Positions 49,501 to 60,017 of a DNA stretch of 64,000 nucleotides are shown piece after piece. How positions within the stretch are numbered: position 1 is the stretch's first letter; each line of letters opens with the position of its first letter. A model generated the notes under the pieces. It saw only the letters and a program-made list of their open reading frames with translations. It was not told the DNA's origin and did not search any database. The position numbers and the translations under genes are program-made. The DNA comes from Edolisoma coerulescens (lineage: Eukaryota; Chordata; Aves; Passeriformes; Campephagidae), in the NCBI GenBank assembly GCA_013397115.1, contig VWZW01005402.1:1356564-1420563 (forward strand), given 5' to 3'.

Positions 49501-50633
49501 GTGAGGTCACGCTTGGGCTGGATATCCTGTCCTAAAAAAACACAGCCTTTAGCTCAGGGCTGCCCCAAATGCAGAGCAGCAGCACGGGAACAGCACAGGA
49601 GCATCAGTGATCTTGGTGGTGATGTGTCAGCACAACCACTCAGATAGCAAATATTCTTTCACATCATCTGCACCCCGTACAAGAATGGCACTGCTCAAGT
49701 CTGGAGTGATTTCCCACAAAACATGAAAAAGGGAAACATTCATCCCAACAGGATCATATAATGAATCCGTGTAATAAGGGAAATTGGGCAAATTGTCCAA
49801 CATCACCTTCATATGGACAGCAGGCAGCAAAACAACTGCCTTCATCACCCTCTCCACTCTGCAGCAATGATTTGGTTATAATTTAGACATCTGTTCACTG
49901 AACAAAAAAACCCATGGGAGCAAATACCCCAAATATCCACGTACTCACCAATGCCAAAGTTCTTGGGCCTCTTCTCAAAGAGGGGATTGACAACCTTCTT
50001 GGCCTCCTGCTTCTTGACTACAGCAGGGGCCGGGGCCACCTTCTTGCCCTTGGCCTTCTTTCCTTTCGGCTGCAAGCAAGAAACACACTCTGTCTTCTTT
50101 TGCCTCCAAAACGTGCGTGCTTGGTAAAGTTCCCAGCCCACCCTGGAAATGCACTTATTTTCCCAAGCATTTCACCAGCCTGGCGGCCTCCCGTGCTCGT
50201 CCCGCTCTTCCAGAGAGAGCAAATCCTTCGCTTTGCCTTTACGAGGTTTATGAGCCTCCCCGGGAGGGAAAAGGAGTAAACCGAGCGTGATGATCGCTTC
50301 CCCCGGCCCGGCGCTCCCCGACAGCAGCCGAGACACCCCCACCGCGCGTCACGGACCACCGCGATCCGACCTACCCCGGGAACCCGCTGCGGCCTGGCCG
50401 CGCTGCCCGAGCCGGCAGCAGCCGCAGGCCCCGGGCCCGGGCGGGCAGGCCCATCCGCGGCCTTCCCTCATCACCGCAAATCGGCCACGAAACACCGCTC
50501 CGCCGCCTTCCCCGGCTGCCGAGCACGCGCGCGGCGCTGCCGCGGCTCAGCGGCGGCGGCGGATGAGGGCGGGCGGCCCCGGATGGCAGCGGATGGCCCC
50601 AGCCCCCCCCGCGCCGCCGCCATCACTCACCAT
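46594..50633 (-). CDS. RPL7A: RPL7A, large-subunit ribosomal protein eL8
   Basis: Eight coding exons in transcript order: 50631-50633 (ATG only), 49949-50069, 49382-49531, 48486-48626, 48092-48171, 47645-47775, 47184-47253, 46594-46698, giving 266 aa, identical in length to human. It starts with the basic PKGKKAKGKKVAPAPAVVKK, then RFVKWPRYIRLQRQRSILYK, a L7Ae/L30e fold ([40 protein letters not shown]) and C-terminal [20 protein letters not shown]. Function: structural protein of the 60S subunit. The first exon is just upstream of a pyrimidine tract consistent with a 5' TOP mRNA. Introns host four C/D snoRNAs. Head-to-head with MED22. Confidence 0.98.
47851..47923 (-). ncRNA. SNORD36: SNORD36-like C/D snoRNA in RPL7A intron 5
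   Basis: On the minus strand it has box C ATGATGT (47912-47918 plus), D' CTGA after TTTCTTCAC, and box D CTGA (47855-47858 plus). The guide upstream of box D is the complement of GTTAAAAAGCTCGT, an 18S rRNA segment, so it should direct 2'-O-methylation at the position known as A668 in human 18S. Human RPL7A also hosts SNORD36 copies. Ends are approximate. Confidence 0.87.
48305..48380 (-). ncRNA. SNORD36: SNORD36-like C/D snoRNA in RPL7A intron 4
   Basis: Paralogue of the copy at 47851. Box C ATGATGT (48369-48375 plus), D' CTGA after the same TTTCTTCAC guide, box D CTGA (48309-48312 plus), and the same 18S-complementary guide (plus strand GTTAAAAAGCTCGTC). Both guides are intact. Ends are approximate. 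Confidence 0.87.
48697..48765 (-). ncRNA. SNORD24: SNORD24-like C/D snoRNA in RPL7A intron 3 (D guide only)
   Basis: On minus it opens GCAGATGATGATC (box C), has an internal GTGATGA (C'), the guide ACCACCAAGATCG and box D CTGA, then closes with TGCAC. The guide complements GATCTTGGTGGT in 28S rRNA. The second 28S guide seen in the sister copy is absent and no clear D' box is present. Confidence 0.82.
49601..49672 (-). ncRNA. SNORD24: SNORD24 C/D snoRNA in RPL7A intron 2 (both 28S guides)
   Basis: On minus: GCAGATGATGTGAAAG (box C), guide GAATATTTGCTATCTGA with D' CTGA, then ACCACCAAGATCACTGATGC with box D. The two guides complement TAGCAAATATTC and GATCTTGGTGGT, which are adjacent in 28S rRNA, as known for SNORD24. 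The C' element is degenerate (TGTGCTGACA) and the base next to box D is A, where the sister copy has G. Confidence 0.9.
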
Positions 50634-50746
50634 CTTGGGCGGAGGGAGAGAAAGGCGGAGCGGTGCATGCCGGGAAATATCGGGGCGCGAGATCTCGCGA
50701 GAGCGCGGGGGGCGGGGCCGGGGGTCCGTGAGGGGAGGGCGCGGCC
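50634..50746. promoter_or_regulatory. RPL7A/MED22 bidirectional promoter with RPL7A TOP tract
   Basis: 113 bp separate the divergent ATGs inside a CpG island that spans about 50280-50760. On the minus strand the sequence before the RPL7A ATG reads CCGCCTTTCTCTCCC, a pyrimidine tract fitting a 5' TOP start. Downstream, the RPL7A exon 1/intron junction carries ATGGCGGC, a YY1-type motif common in ribosomal protein genes. No TATA box. Confidence 0.75.
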
Positions 50747-53700
50747 ATGGCGCAGCCCCGGGTGCTGCCCCAGAGCAAGGAGACCCTGCTGCAGTCCTAC
50801 AACAAGCGCCTCAAGGACGATGTCAAGTCCATCATGGACAACTTCACCGAGATCATCAAGACGGCCAAGGTGGGCCTGAGCGGGCTCTCCTCCGCGGGAG
50901 CACCCCGGCTGCTGAGGAAGAAGGGGCTGTGAGGGGAAAGGGGAGGACCTTTCATAGAATCTCTGAATGTTAAGGGCCTGAAAGGGACCTTAAAGATCAT
51001 CTCGTTCCACCCCCTGCCATGGGCAGGGACACTTTCCACCAGGCCAGGTTGCTCCAAGCCCCGTTCAACCTGGCCTTGAGCACTATGTGTGAATTGAATT
51101 GAAATTCACATACAGATGTGAATTTCGCATATGCAATGTGTGATCTCATTTCACATCTGTAGGAAATTCACATACATATTCGCATATATATATTCCCATA
51201 TATACTACCTTATAAGGTAGTAATTGTCTATCCGGATTTTAAATATGTGAACGTGGATTTGTGTACTTGTTTTCTTTAGATTGAGGACGAAACTCAAGTC
51301 TCTAGAGCAACCCAGGGTGAACAAGACAACTACGAGATGCATGTCAGAGCTGCAAACATTGTGAGTAGCACTGTGCTGTTCACGTCTGCGGGCAGCACAT
51401 CCTGCAGGGGCTGTTGGGTTCATCACTGGATCTTTATAACATTCCCAAGGACTGCTGCCAGGAGAGTAACCTGATATTTGGGGTGGCTGGGGAAGGCCAG
51501 GTCAGAATTCTGTCAGAATCCTCATGTGACGTGGGAGTTTTTATCAGAAGTTTGGGCTGAAGGAGCAGCTGGGGAGATCTTGGAACTGGAGCAAAGCTCT
51601 GCTCTGATGTGTGATTTTTCTCGCTGCTGCAAGGTCCGAGCTGGCGAGTCCCTGATGAAACTTGTGTCTGACCTGAAGCAGTTCTTGATCCTCAATGATT
51701 TCCCCTCTGTGAACGAGGCCATCAACCAGCGCAACCAGCAGCTGAGGAGTCTGCAGGAGGAGTGTGACAAGAAGCTGATTGCACTGCGGGATGAGATCTC
51801 CATTGACCTGTACGAGCTAGAAGAAGAATATTACTCTTCCAGGTACAAATAGGGCAGTGGACTCTGCCTTACAACTCTAGGCCTTTTTGGGGTAGTTAGT
51901 CCAGCCCATCAAGTAGCCCTTAGAGTATAGGTGTTGAGAATGTTCCCAAAAATTTGTAGTCCTCCTTTTAATTAGGTCAAACTCTTTTTCTGCAACTAAA
52001 GCAACTGCCTTTTCCTTGTAGATGTCCTACAGGGTATAAATGTCCTGGTGAAGGAGGTGTTCACAGCATCCCGGGTTTGATAGGTAATTTCCTTAAGTTT
52101 CTGTTGTAATCATTAGAAAAGGAGATGAATTCCCTTGGGGGAAACCCGTCTGAAGGAGCCTCTGGGTCTCTCCCTACAGAGTCCAGCTTTCTGAGCTGGG
52201 TCCTGATGTCACCACACCTTCGTGGTGAGTCCTTTCACAAGTGACCTGGTCACACGTTGTGCCTTTTCCTTCACAGTCCACTGCCCCCAGCTGCCTCCAG
52301 TCCTGCTGGGGTCAACATTTGCAAGGAGCAAACAGACTTGCTCGGTTTCATTGCATTATGAAGTATTGTGATAGGATTTTCTAAGGAATGACTTATTACC
52401 GATTTGTTTGTGGGATTTTTAGTGTTTTTAAAAGCCTCTTACTTAGCAAACAGACTTTAGAGAATTCAGACACTTTATTTTTTTCTTCATGCACTCCAGC
52501 ACTTCTAGTTAATGATGCAGTAAATGAAAGCAGAAGAAAATAAATGCAAACCTGGTTATTTTGGCTGCACTTTCCAAGCTAAGTGAACTCAGTGCAATAA
52601 TTCTAGGACTTTTAAACAAAAATTTAACTTTAAAAAATCTTACTTAAAATTTCAATGACCAGGTTTTCTACGTTTGACTTTTCCTTTTTTTCTAAAAAGC
52701 TGAATGCCTATAACCCCAGCTAAGTCAACTAAATTGCTCAGTATCTTTGGAAGTAAGGCCATTGTTTATGAGTAATATATGTATTTTAAGAGTAAAAAGA
52801 TAATAATATGACACATGAGTAAAATGATAATAATATGATACAATATTAGAGGTAAAAGTTTAGAGTTGTTTTTCAGACTTTATTCAGTTTTTTGAGGAGG
52901 TTGTGGTGATCACAAACCCAGGCGCCTGTCCAGGTGCTGACAGGTCCGTGACACAGCAGTGAGCTTATCCAAAGGGATGTGGTGTGGGAGGAGAGTGCCC
53001 CACAGGTGCCAGGTGTGCTTCCCTCACCCTGTCCCCAGACTGCCACCACTGTGTGCTGCTCACTCACTTTTGGACTGAGGGGTTCTGGCCATGCTGGCGT
53101 GGTCTGTTCACCTGCCTGGCCCCACATGCCACATAAAGCACCCCTTGCTGACAGAACTAACGTGGAAGCACAAATGGTGGTGTACATCAGATGGATTTGC
53201 CTTCCTGCTCTTTCTTGTTGGTCCTGAGGTGAGGAAACCTGGCAACTCTGCAGAGCTGTGATCTGACACTTGTGATCATGTAGCACTTGGTCGTTTGCTT
53301 TTAGCACTTCCTCCCTTCCTGTGCTCTTTCCTGTCTTTTTCTGCACCAAAGAAATTGTGTCTGTGTAAATACAGAAACAGTGATTTATTCAAAGTCCTTT
53401 TATAATTAGAATACTATGATATTTTTAATGAAATCTTATTGTCTAATGTGGGGGAAGGGTTTCTGTTATGTCACAGCCATGTTTCAGTGGCTGTAAACAC
53501 AACAGCCTGTTTGCCCCCCAAAGGGGAGTTCCTTGCTGTCCTGGCAGCACAGGGATGCCTCTCAGTTGTAGGGTCAGGTGTTTGCCAGGCTTTTTATGTG
53601 CACATGGGGCTTTTGATGAGACCCTAAAGCAGATCCTTGAAACTAAACCCGAGAAGATTGACCTGAAGGAAACTTTGCTTTCCTGCCCTGTGTCCAAGTA

Positions 53701-55596
53701 GTTTTCCAGAGCTGTCCCTCTGCACTCAGACTGGCTGGGTCCCTCAGGGGAGTAGTAAAGTCCCTTCCATGCCCTGAGGAGCCCTCCCAGGACAGAGCAG
53801 CAGGCTGGCCAGTGCTCCTGGGGCTGTGCAGAGCTGCTCACTGACCCTGACTTTTGAGGAGTGTTACCTGAGAAGTGGAGCTTAGACTCTGGACCTGTTC
53901 TAACTGGGGAAGCAGGAGAAACAGTTGTGCTTCTGACACAGCTGAAATGTGGTTGGTAACTCCCCGGCCGTGATGTGTGGATGCTGTGGTCAGGTTCTCC
54001 TGGGAAATCCTGGCCTGAGGTCCATGACAGAACAGGAGTTGTAGTTCTGGTTCAGTGCTGAAGGTCTTTGTTAACTGAACCCAGCTCCACTGTGTTGGGG
54101 GCTGATCTTCCAAGGGGTTTTACAGAGGCCCCAGATACAAAACCTGTATCCACTGCCTTCTCACTTCTCCTGCAAAGCCAGCTGGGTGATGCTGCCAGAA
54201 AAGAGCTCAGCTTGCAACTAGTGCTTTGTGTGCTTGTTCCCCAAAGTGGTAACTGCAAGTCCAGCTTGCCTTCTCTCATCCTAACCCCCAGACCTGCATT
54301 TGTGTTCCATTGCTCCCTCCTCTGAGGTCACAGGAGCTGTCTTGAGTGTGGGGTTAAATCTCACATGTTTCATGTTTGTGCAATATGAACTGTCTCGTAT
54401 TTCTATACTTAAAATATTTCCCTAAGCATCAATCCATACATTACAAATGTAAATAAAGCTGCAACAACAAAATCACTTTGACCCATTGGGTTTGTTTTTC
54501 TCTGAATGCAAGCTGCTTTCTGCTCCAGCACTCACTTTGTCTAGGGTGTCTCTTGTGTGCGCAGCTCCTTCTTCTCTTTGGGATTTGTGTTGGTTTTGTT
54601 CCAGTTCCTTCCATGTTTCTTTTTAGTTTTGGCCCTTCCACATGATGTTTTCCTCAGAGCACGGGCAAGAATTAGCCAGTGGTTTAAAAACGTTATTTTC
54701 CCACACTGCTGGTTCATCCAGTGTTGGAATCCAGCCAGCTGCTTTCAGGAGCACTGTTAGCTCAGGCTCTTTAGGAAAAGGCAGGAGCTGTCAGTACTTC
54801 ATAATCAAACTGGGAAGCTTCAATGGAAGATCCAAACCTCTGGAGCACTTTTTTGGAAGGGCAAGGGTGCAAGTAGGTTTCTTCTTTATTGTGACAGGGA
54901 CAGGCCCCAAAACAATTGTGGTAGTTTTTTGCTGAAGTGAAATTTAGAGCAGGATTTCTATTTTTTCCTCACGTAGGTTGCAGTCTAATTCCAAGTAAAA
55001 TAATTGTGGGTAAGGTCTATGTCTCACTCACCAGTAGCAGAACTGCCATATTTGGGGGTGCCAGGACTTCAGCTCAGATGTTTTCAGAGACTTGGAGTGT
55101 CTGGGTTAGAATTGAGCCTCTGTTTCATTTTGTAGCCACAGTTCTGTCTCTGAAATTGCCCCCATCCTCATCAGCCCCAAGAGGTTCAGGCCCTTAAGCG
55201 GGGGGGTGGATCTTAGGGAAGGCCGGTGTCACATGACTTGGGATGATTTCATGATTTCACAGACCTTACATCCAGCAATTTTTTTTGCCATTTTCTTAAT
55301 GTTTTGCTTCTGTCTTGCTCCCTCCACCCTTTCCATCCCTCCCCTCCTCTGTCACCACACCTGCTCTCTCCTCACTGGGGTTGTTTGTTCTGGAAAGCTA
55401 CAGTCTGTGTGACAGCAATGATCTCCCACTGTGCGAAGCCTACTGGAGACAAGACTTTGCCCCGCTGTCCCCCGAGAGCCTCTCGATGCCTCTGGCAGCT
55501 GCCACAGCAGAGCAGAGCGTTGCCACCTCGCAGAGTTCCACCCCGTCGCACCCCCACGTGAACGGGCACGGGGCGGGCCCCGCCGAGCATTCCTGA
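50747..55596 (+). CDS. MED22: MED22 (Surf5), Mediator head subunit, long isoform
   Basis: Exons 50747-50869, 51280-51360, 51634-51842, 55398-55596 give 203 aa (human long form 200). The conserved helical N-terminal 140 residues (LPQSKETLLQSYNKRLKDD, NFTEIIKTAK, VRAGESLMKLVSDLKQFLIL, ISIDLYELEEEYYSS) form the part that packs in the Mediator head with MED11/MED17. The C-terminal exon adds LCDSNDLPLCEAYWRQDF and a Ser/Pro/Ala-rich tail. If the donor at 51843 is not used, translation runs to a stop at 51852, giving a 140-aa isoform ending YYSSRYK, as known in mammals. Divergent from RPL7A. Confidence 0.97.
50954..51085 (-). mobile_element. CR1 LINE 3' fragment in MED22 intron 1
   Basis: Starts CATAGAATCTCTGAATGTTA and continues GGGACCTTAAAGATCATCTC, CCCCCTGCCATGGGCAGGGA, CAACCTGGCCTTGAGCAC. 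Truncated at its 5' side, where a palindrome-rich AT segment begins. Confidence 0.88.
51101..51126. repeat. Perfect inverted repeat (11-bp arms, 4-bp loop)
   Basis: Arms GAAATTCACAT and ATGTGAATTTC flank ACAG in MED22 intron 1, just after the CR1 fragment. Related TTCACAT/ATTTCACATC words recur up to about 51180. Confidence 0.8.
51204..51221. repeat. Perfect 18-bp palindrome
   Basis: ACTACCTTATAAGGTAGT is its own reverse complement. It lies about 60 bp before the MED22 exon 2 acceptor. Confidence 0.85.
51634..51852 (+). CDS. MED22: MED22 short-isoform terminal exon
   Basis: Reading through the donor at 51843 adds the codons for RYK and a TAG stop at 51850-51852, giving a 140-residue protein with exons 50747-50869 and 51280-51360. 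Candidate poly(A) signals lie at 52539-52544 and 54452-54457. Confidence 0.75.
   Translation, partial: VRAGESLMKLVSDLKQFLILNDFPSVNEAINQRNQQLRSLQEECDKKLIALRDEISIDLYELEEEYYSSRYK
51853..55397. other. MED22 intron 3 / short-isoform 3' UTR
   Basis: About 3.5 kb without supported exons. AATAAA at 52539 and 54452 could end the short mRNA. No CR1 tail or other repeat was recognised. Confidence 0.6.
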
Positions 55597-56760
55597 AGAG
55601 GATCCGCTGCTGCCGGGCGCGGTTCATCCGGGGATGACCCTGCCGCGGCACCGCGCTGCTGGAAGTCTTCCTCCTGCTGTGCTGAGCAAGCGGCTCCTGC
55701 TGTCGGGAGGAGGCACTGGAGCTGCGCTGGCAGGGTTCTGCTCCCTGCATGGCTGCAGTGCTTCCTCCACCCCAGGACCTTGCCAGGAGCGTTCCTGTCC
55801 CTTAAGAGATAGAGATAAGTAGACACAAAGTGGATCTCGTTATAACAAATTAGAGTCAGGTTTGCTTTAACGTGATAGTTACGTGTAGAGTTCATTAGAA
55901 GTCCAGTTTGTTTTCATGTGAGTGTTAGGAGTTGAATTTCTTTGGGATAAACTTGAGCCAAATGTGGGGGCAGTGAGTGTGTTGGGGTTTTTACTCTGCT
56001 TCCCAAGGTTATTGACATTCTGGCTGCTTTAAAGCTCTCTCAGGATGGCATCCGACAACCTCTGGTCTACTGTAAAGTCTTATAATATTTTTACACAACA
56101 GTCTTCACTGTCAAAACGCTTTATAAACTTGAACTGATTTGGGAGGAGGCTCCCAGGCAACCCTTAGGGAAGGGCAGTATTCCCCCCTAGGAAGGGGAAC
56201 AGGCAGACAGGGATCAGACTGAGGGATCAACGATGCCACTTGCTCAAAGCCACAAAGAGAAGCAGTGTCATGCTTTAATCAGTCGATTCCTTCTTCAGTG
56301 TTTACACAGAAATTCCTATTAACAGTCTGAGCTAACATGGAGCCACTGTTTATGTTGGCTTTTAGTTTTGTCTAATGAAAACATCTTGAGAGCAGTGAGG
56401 GATACTCGGTTACTCTCAGTTTCCTTCCAAAGAAACACATCTGGTGCTTGGTCTGCAGCTGTGCAGCAGCTCAGCACATCTTCTGTCCTTTCCTTTTGTG
56501 GTGGCTCTGCCTTGGCTCGAGCTGTGCAGCTGAAAGGGAGATGCCACTGAGCTGGAACACTGTCACCACAGCTCGGTGTCACGGGCACCACAGAGCCACC
56601 AGTGCATTCCAACCCCTCAGCTGAGCTTCCCCAACTTTTCTGCTGTAATGTCTCATTTCTTAGGATGTGAATTTTGCTATTATTTTTTGGTTTCTTTTTC
56701 TTCCATTCCATTTATTTTTGTAATTAGGTGATTTAATAAAACTGACTGTTTTGTATAATT
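55597..56760 (+). other. MED22: MED22 3' UTR (long isoform)
   Basis: Non-coding sequence after the long-isoform stop. AATAAA at 56735-56740 followed by a GT-rich stretch is the likely end. SURF6 follows in the same orientation. Confidence 0.55.
56735..56740 (+). terminator. Poly(A) signal, MED22 long mRNA
   Basis: AATAAA with a downstream GTGTGTTTT element at about 56768. Confidence 0.6.
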
Positions 56761-56999
56761 TTTAAGGCGTGTGTTTTCAGCCACGAGGCTTTGTGAAAGT
56801 GTCACAATGTGAGCGTGCACGTGCGAGGGGACAAGCGTTCCCTTGCAGGCTGTGAAGAAAACCCTTCTCCGCGCAGCAGTTCCCGTACAGGGGCTGCAGA
56901 AACCATCACGAAACTCGCCGTGCTCTGGGGACCTCACCCCCGTGCAGGGGGAAGCTCGGGTTTGTCCTACAATAAAGGGACGTTTGGCAAGGAAAGGTT

Positions 57000-57345
57000 T
57001 GGGAGGTGCGGCATAGGCGAGCCGGAGGCTGCCTGCGGGGCTCCGGGGTGGTGGCAGGAAGGAGCGGGGGTCGCGGGGGCGACCCGCAGCCCCCCGGGAG
57101 AGCCCGGGGCATCCCGATGTGGCTGAGGGATCCTTGGTGGCCGTGCCCAGCCCGCGGGGGCCCCGGCGGGGGCGGCTCCGGGCCCGGCAGCCGCGGCCGC
57201 TCCGTGCGCCCGGCGCTGCCGTCACTTCCCGGCCGGCGCGCTTCATCCATCACTTCCTGCCGCCGGCTCCACGAGGAGGGGCCCGCGGTCCCCTCGCTGC
57301 CCTGCCGAGAGGACTGCGCCTCTGGGAGCCGGGCCCGGGGCGGCA
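57000..57345 (+). promoter_or_regulatory. SURF6 CpG-island promoter
   Basis: CpG-dense sequence (about 57000-57450) directly before the SURF6 ATG, with several GGGGC/CCGCC boxes and no TATA box. It contains CACTTCCCGG at about 57222 and CACTTCCTG at about 57250, both ETS-type cores. Confidence 0.65.
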
Positions 57346-59862
57346 ATGGCCAGCTTGGCCGCCCAGGACTCCTACCTGCAGGGCTTGGCCAGGAGGGCCG
57401 GCGTGCAGCACGCCCCGGAGTCGCGGAAGAGGAAATTTGGTACTGGAACAGTAACGCTTCGGTTCTGTGCTCTCCGACCGGTTTGTGGGAGGCTGGGCGC
57501 GACAGCCGTGCCCCCACGGGGTGCTTGGCCCGGGGTTGTGCCGGTTTATAAGAAAAAAACCAATCTGCTGAAACACGGAGCTCCCGAACACGTTGTGCAC
57601 GTTGTACTGGGAGCCCTGGAAATCTGTGGTCTCCATTCACTGTGGCGATGGATGTGGGAGAGCTGGGATTTTACGGAAGTGTGCGAGGATGTTTGGTGTA
57701 TTTAAATAAATCCTAAAACGTGTCATTTTTGAACATTAAGATATGCCATTGCGATGCTGGAACTTTAGTCTTCAGTAATAACTGAATGCTATGAGTGGGA
57801 ATGTAGCATTGTCCTCTTTTGTTTAATTTGGTTTTGCCTTCTAGTGTCTAAGCCAGGCCAGTCCGAGGATGCTGGCAGACAGGTCAAGAAACAGAAGAAA
57901 AAGAAGCCCAGGAAGCAAGCTGAGAAGAAGAATGCTCCTTCAGCCAAACAGGTGGTTTCTAACACCAGTAAACCCACTCCAGGACAGAAAGCAGCCTCTC
58001 AAGGCAACAAATCATCTCCACAGGGTGGTACACAGAACAGAAATGAGAGTGTGGCTACAGGTAAGAATTCCAGCTTTGCCGTGGTCTGATTAAAGTGACC
58101 TGGGCTGAGCTGGCTGCTTTTCACTTGCTTCACACAAGTGTGGTTTGGAATTGAGGACATCTTTGCTTATCTTTGTGTCCCGGAAGCTTTTGCCTATGGA
58201 CAGGAATTTGTACCATCACCACTGGGTGGCTCTCTGGAAACGGTGTTTAACTGAACTGCAGAGGTTTTGTGCATGTGAGTGACTTTGGGAATTACACGTG
58301 GATGCAATCCCTGTCCTGCCAGCTCAGCTTTCCTTTATGACAATGAAAAGCCAGATCGCAGAGAAAAGATGTCCTGAGCCTCTCTGTTCCACAAACTTGG
58401 TACTTGTCTTTGGCTCGCCAGGCAGCCCCAGGGCATGCCAGGCCACTGCTGGCAGTGTTGAATGATAAAAGGGGAAATTCTAAAGAAACCAATGAAATAG
58501 AAACTCTGGGTTTGTTTGGATTTTCCGTTCTATTCACAGCATCTAAAGAGTTCCCAGAGTTTTTCCCATAGCCAGAGAAAGTGCTTCTGTTTAGCTGGTG
58601 CTGATTTTTAAGTATTTCTGTTTTCTCCCTCTCAGGAAGTAAAAGTGAACTGAGTTCCCCTTCTGTTTCTGCAATCAGTCTGTTGCGTCAGAGACTCCAC
58701 GAGAAGATGAAAAAGGCTTCTGGACAGGTATGGGAACTCTGAGTGTGAATCCATATGTGTGTTTATGCACTTGAAATTCTCGCCAGCCTCCCAGGGGATG
58801 TGGGGACAGGATCTCACAGGCTCAGGGTTTGAGCTGAGTCCATCTCAAGGAATGGCCTGTAGGTATTGCCAGGTGACCTGTATGTGTTCTTTGGAAAATC
58901 CTGTGAGAAAAGGTGGGGTCAGCTTGGAAGAGAACATGCCTTTGGTGATTTTTGGGAAAAAACAAAGCACTGAGAACATGGAAGGAAACAGCTACGGACT
59001 GTTGAGGGAGAGCAAAGGACTTGAGGTGTTACCACTGTGTTCAGTGTCTCTAGCAGCTGAGACATCAGAGCGTCACATCACAGGTGGTGCTTCTTAGGAG
59101 AAGTTTGAAATCAGGAACTTGGGGACAGCCCACTTTTAATTCTGCTTTCTCCCTTTAAGGCTTCTCGTTCATGTCCATCCTTCTCCTTAGGATAATGCCA
59201 AAGAATTAACCCCTGCAGTCCTGGAGAAGAGGCAGCGAAGGAAGTATGAGAGAGAGAGAAAGAAGCGCCGGCGAAAGGAGTTGAAGATGAAGGCAAAAAT
59301 GGAGAAGAAAGAAACTGAGGAGGTACCAGCAGAGCCAGAAAACAAAAAGGATGAGAGCAAAGCTGAGGTTATCTTCAACAGGGTTGAAGTTCATGAAGAG
59401 AATGACTTGAACAAGATCCAGAAGAAGAAAGAGAAGAGGAAAGCGGTGAAAGGCAATATCACTCCTCTGACAGGCAAGAACTACAAGCAGCTGCTGAGCC
59501 GGCTGGAGACCAGGAAGAATAAACTGGAGGAGCTCAAGGAGAAGGACGAGAAGAAAGCTCAGGAGCTGGAGACCAAGATAAAATGGACAAATGCTCTGTA
59601 TAAGGCGGAAGGGGTGAAGATCCGTGACGACGAGGAGCGTCTGAAGGAGGCCCTGAAGCGCAAGGAGAAGCGGAAAGCGCAGCGCAAGAGGCAGTGGGAG
59701 GAACGGACTGTGAGGGTGGTGGAAAAGATGCAGCAGCGGCAGGACAAGCGGCAGAAGAACATCCAGAAGAAGAAAAAGGAGAGGATAGAGAAGAAGAAAG
59801 CCAGGGCCCGGAAGAAGGGCCGAGTTCTGCCAGAGGACTTGAAAAAAGCTGGGTTAAAGTGA
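57346..59862 (+). CDS. SURF6: SURF6, nucleolar matrix protein in ribosome biogenesis
   Basis: Exons 57346-57439, 57845-58060, 58636-58727, 59191-59862 give 357 aa (human 361). N terminus MASLAAQDSYLQGLARRAGV, then a Lys/Gln-rich linker (KKQKKKKPRKQAEKK), the helix SLLRQRLHEKMKKASGQ, and a large last exon holding the SURF6 domain: KRQRRKYERERKKRRRKELK, EVIFNRVEV, KGNITPLTGKNYKQLLSRLE, KWTNALYKAEGVKIRDDEER, ALKRKEKRKAQRKRQWEERT, KGRVLPEDLKKAGLK. The charged helical architecture fits its known nucleic-acid-binding nucleolar role (yeast Rrp14). ATG 57346 is the first Met in frame within the CpG island. Confidence 0.96.
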
Positions 59863-60011
59863 GAGCGAGGCAGCCGCTCCTGGCATTGGGGTTCCAGGGT
59901 GGGGTGTCCCATCTGTCACATGGAGCTGTGTGTCACTGTCCCAGGCTGTGGGGCAGGCACTGCCACAGTTTCCCAGCCTCTTCATATTAAAAAAACAGTT
60001 GTATGTTTGTT

Positions 60012-60017
60012 AATAAA
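60012..60017 (+). terminator. Poly(A) signal, SURF6
   Basis: AATAAA 150 bp after the SURF6 stop, followed by a T-rich tract. Confidence 0.75.

Noticed and set aside
59559..59912. 117-codon minus-strand ORF rich in Phe/Arg
   Set aside because: Antisense shadow of the Lys-rich SURF6 last exon.
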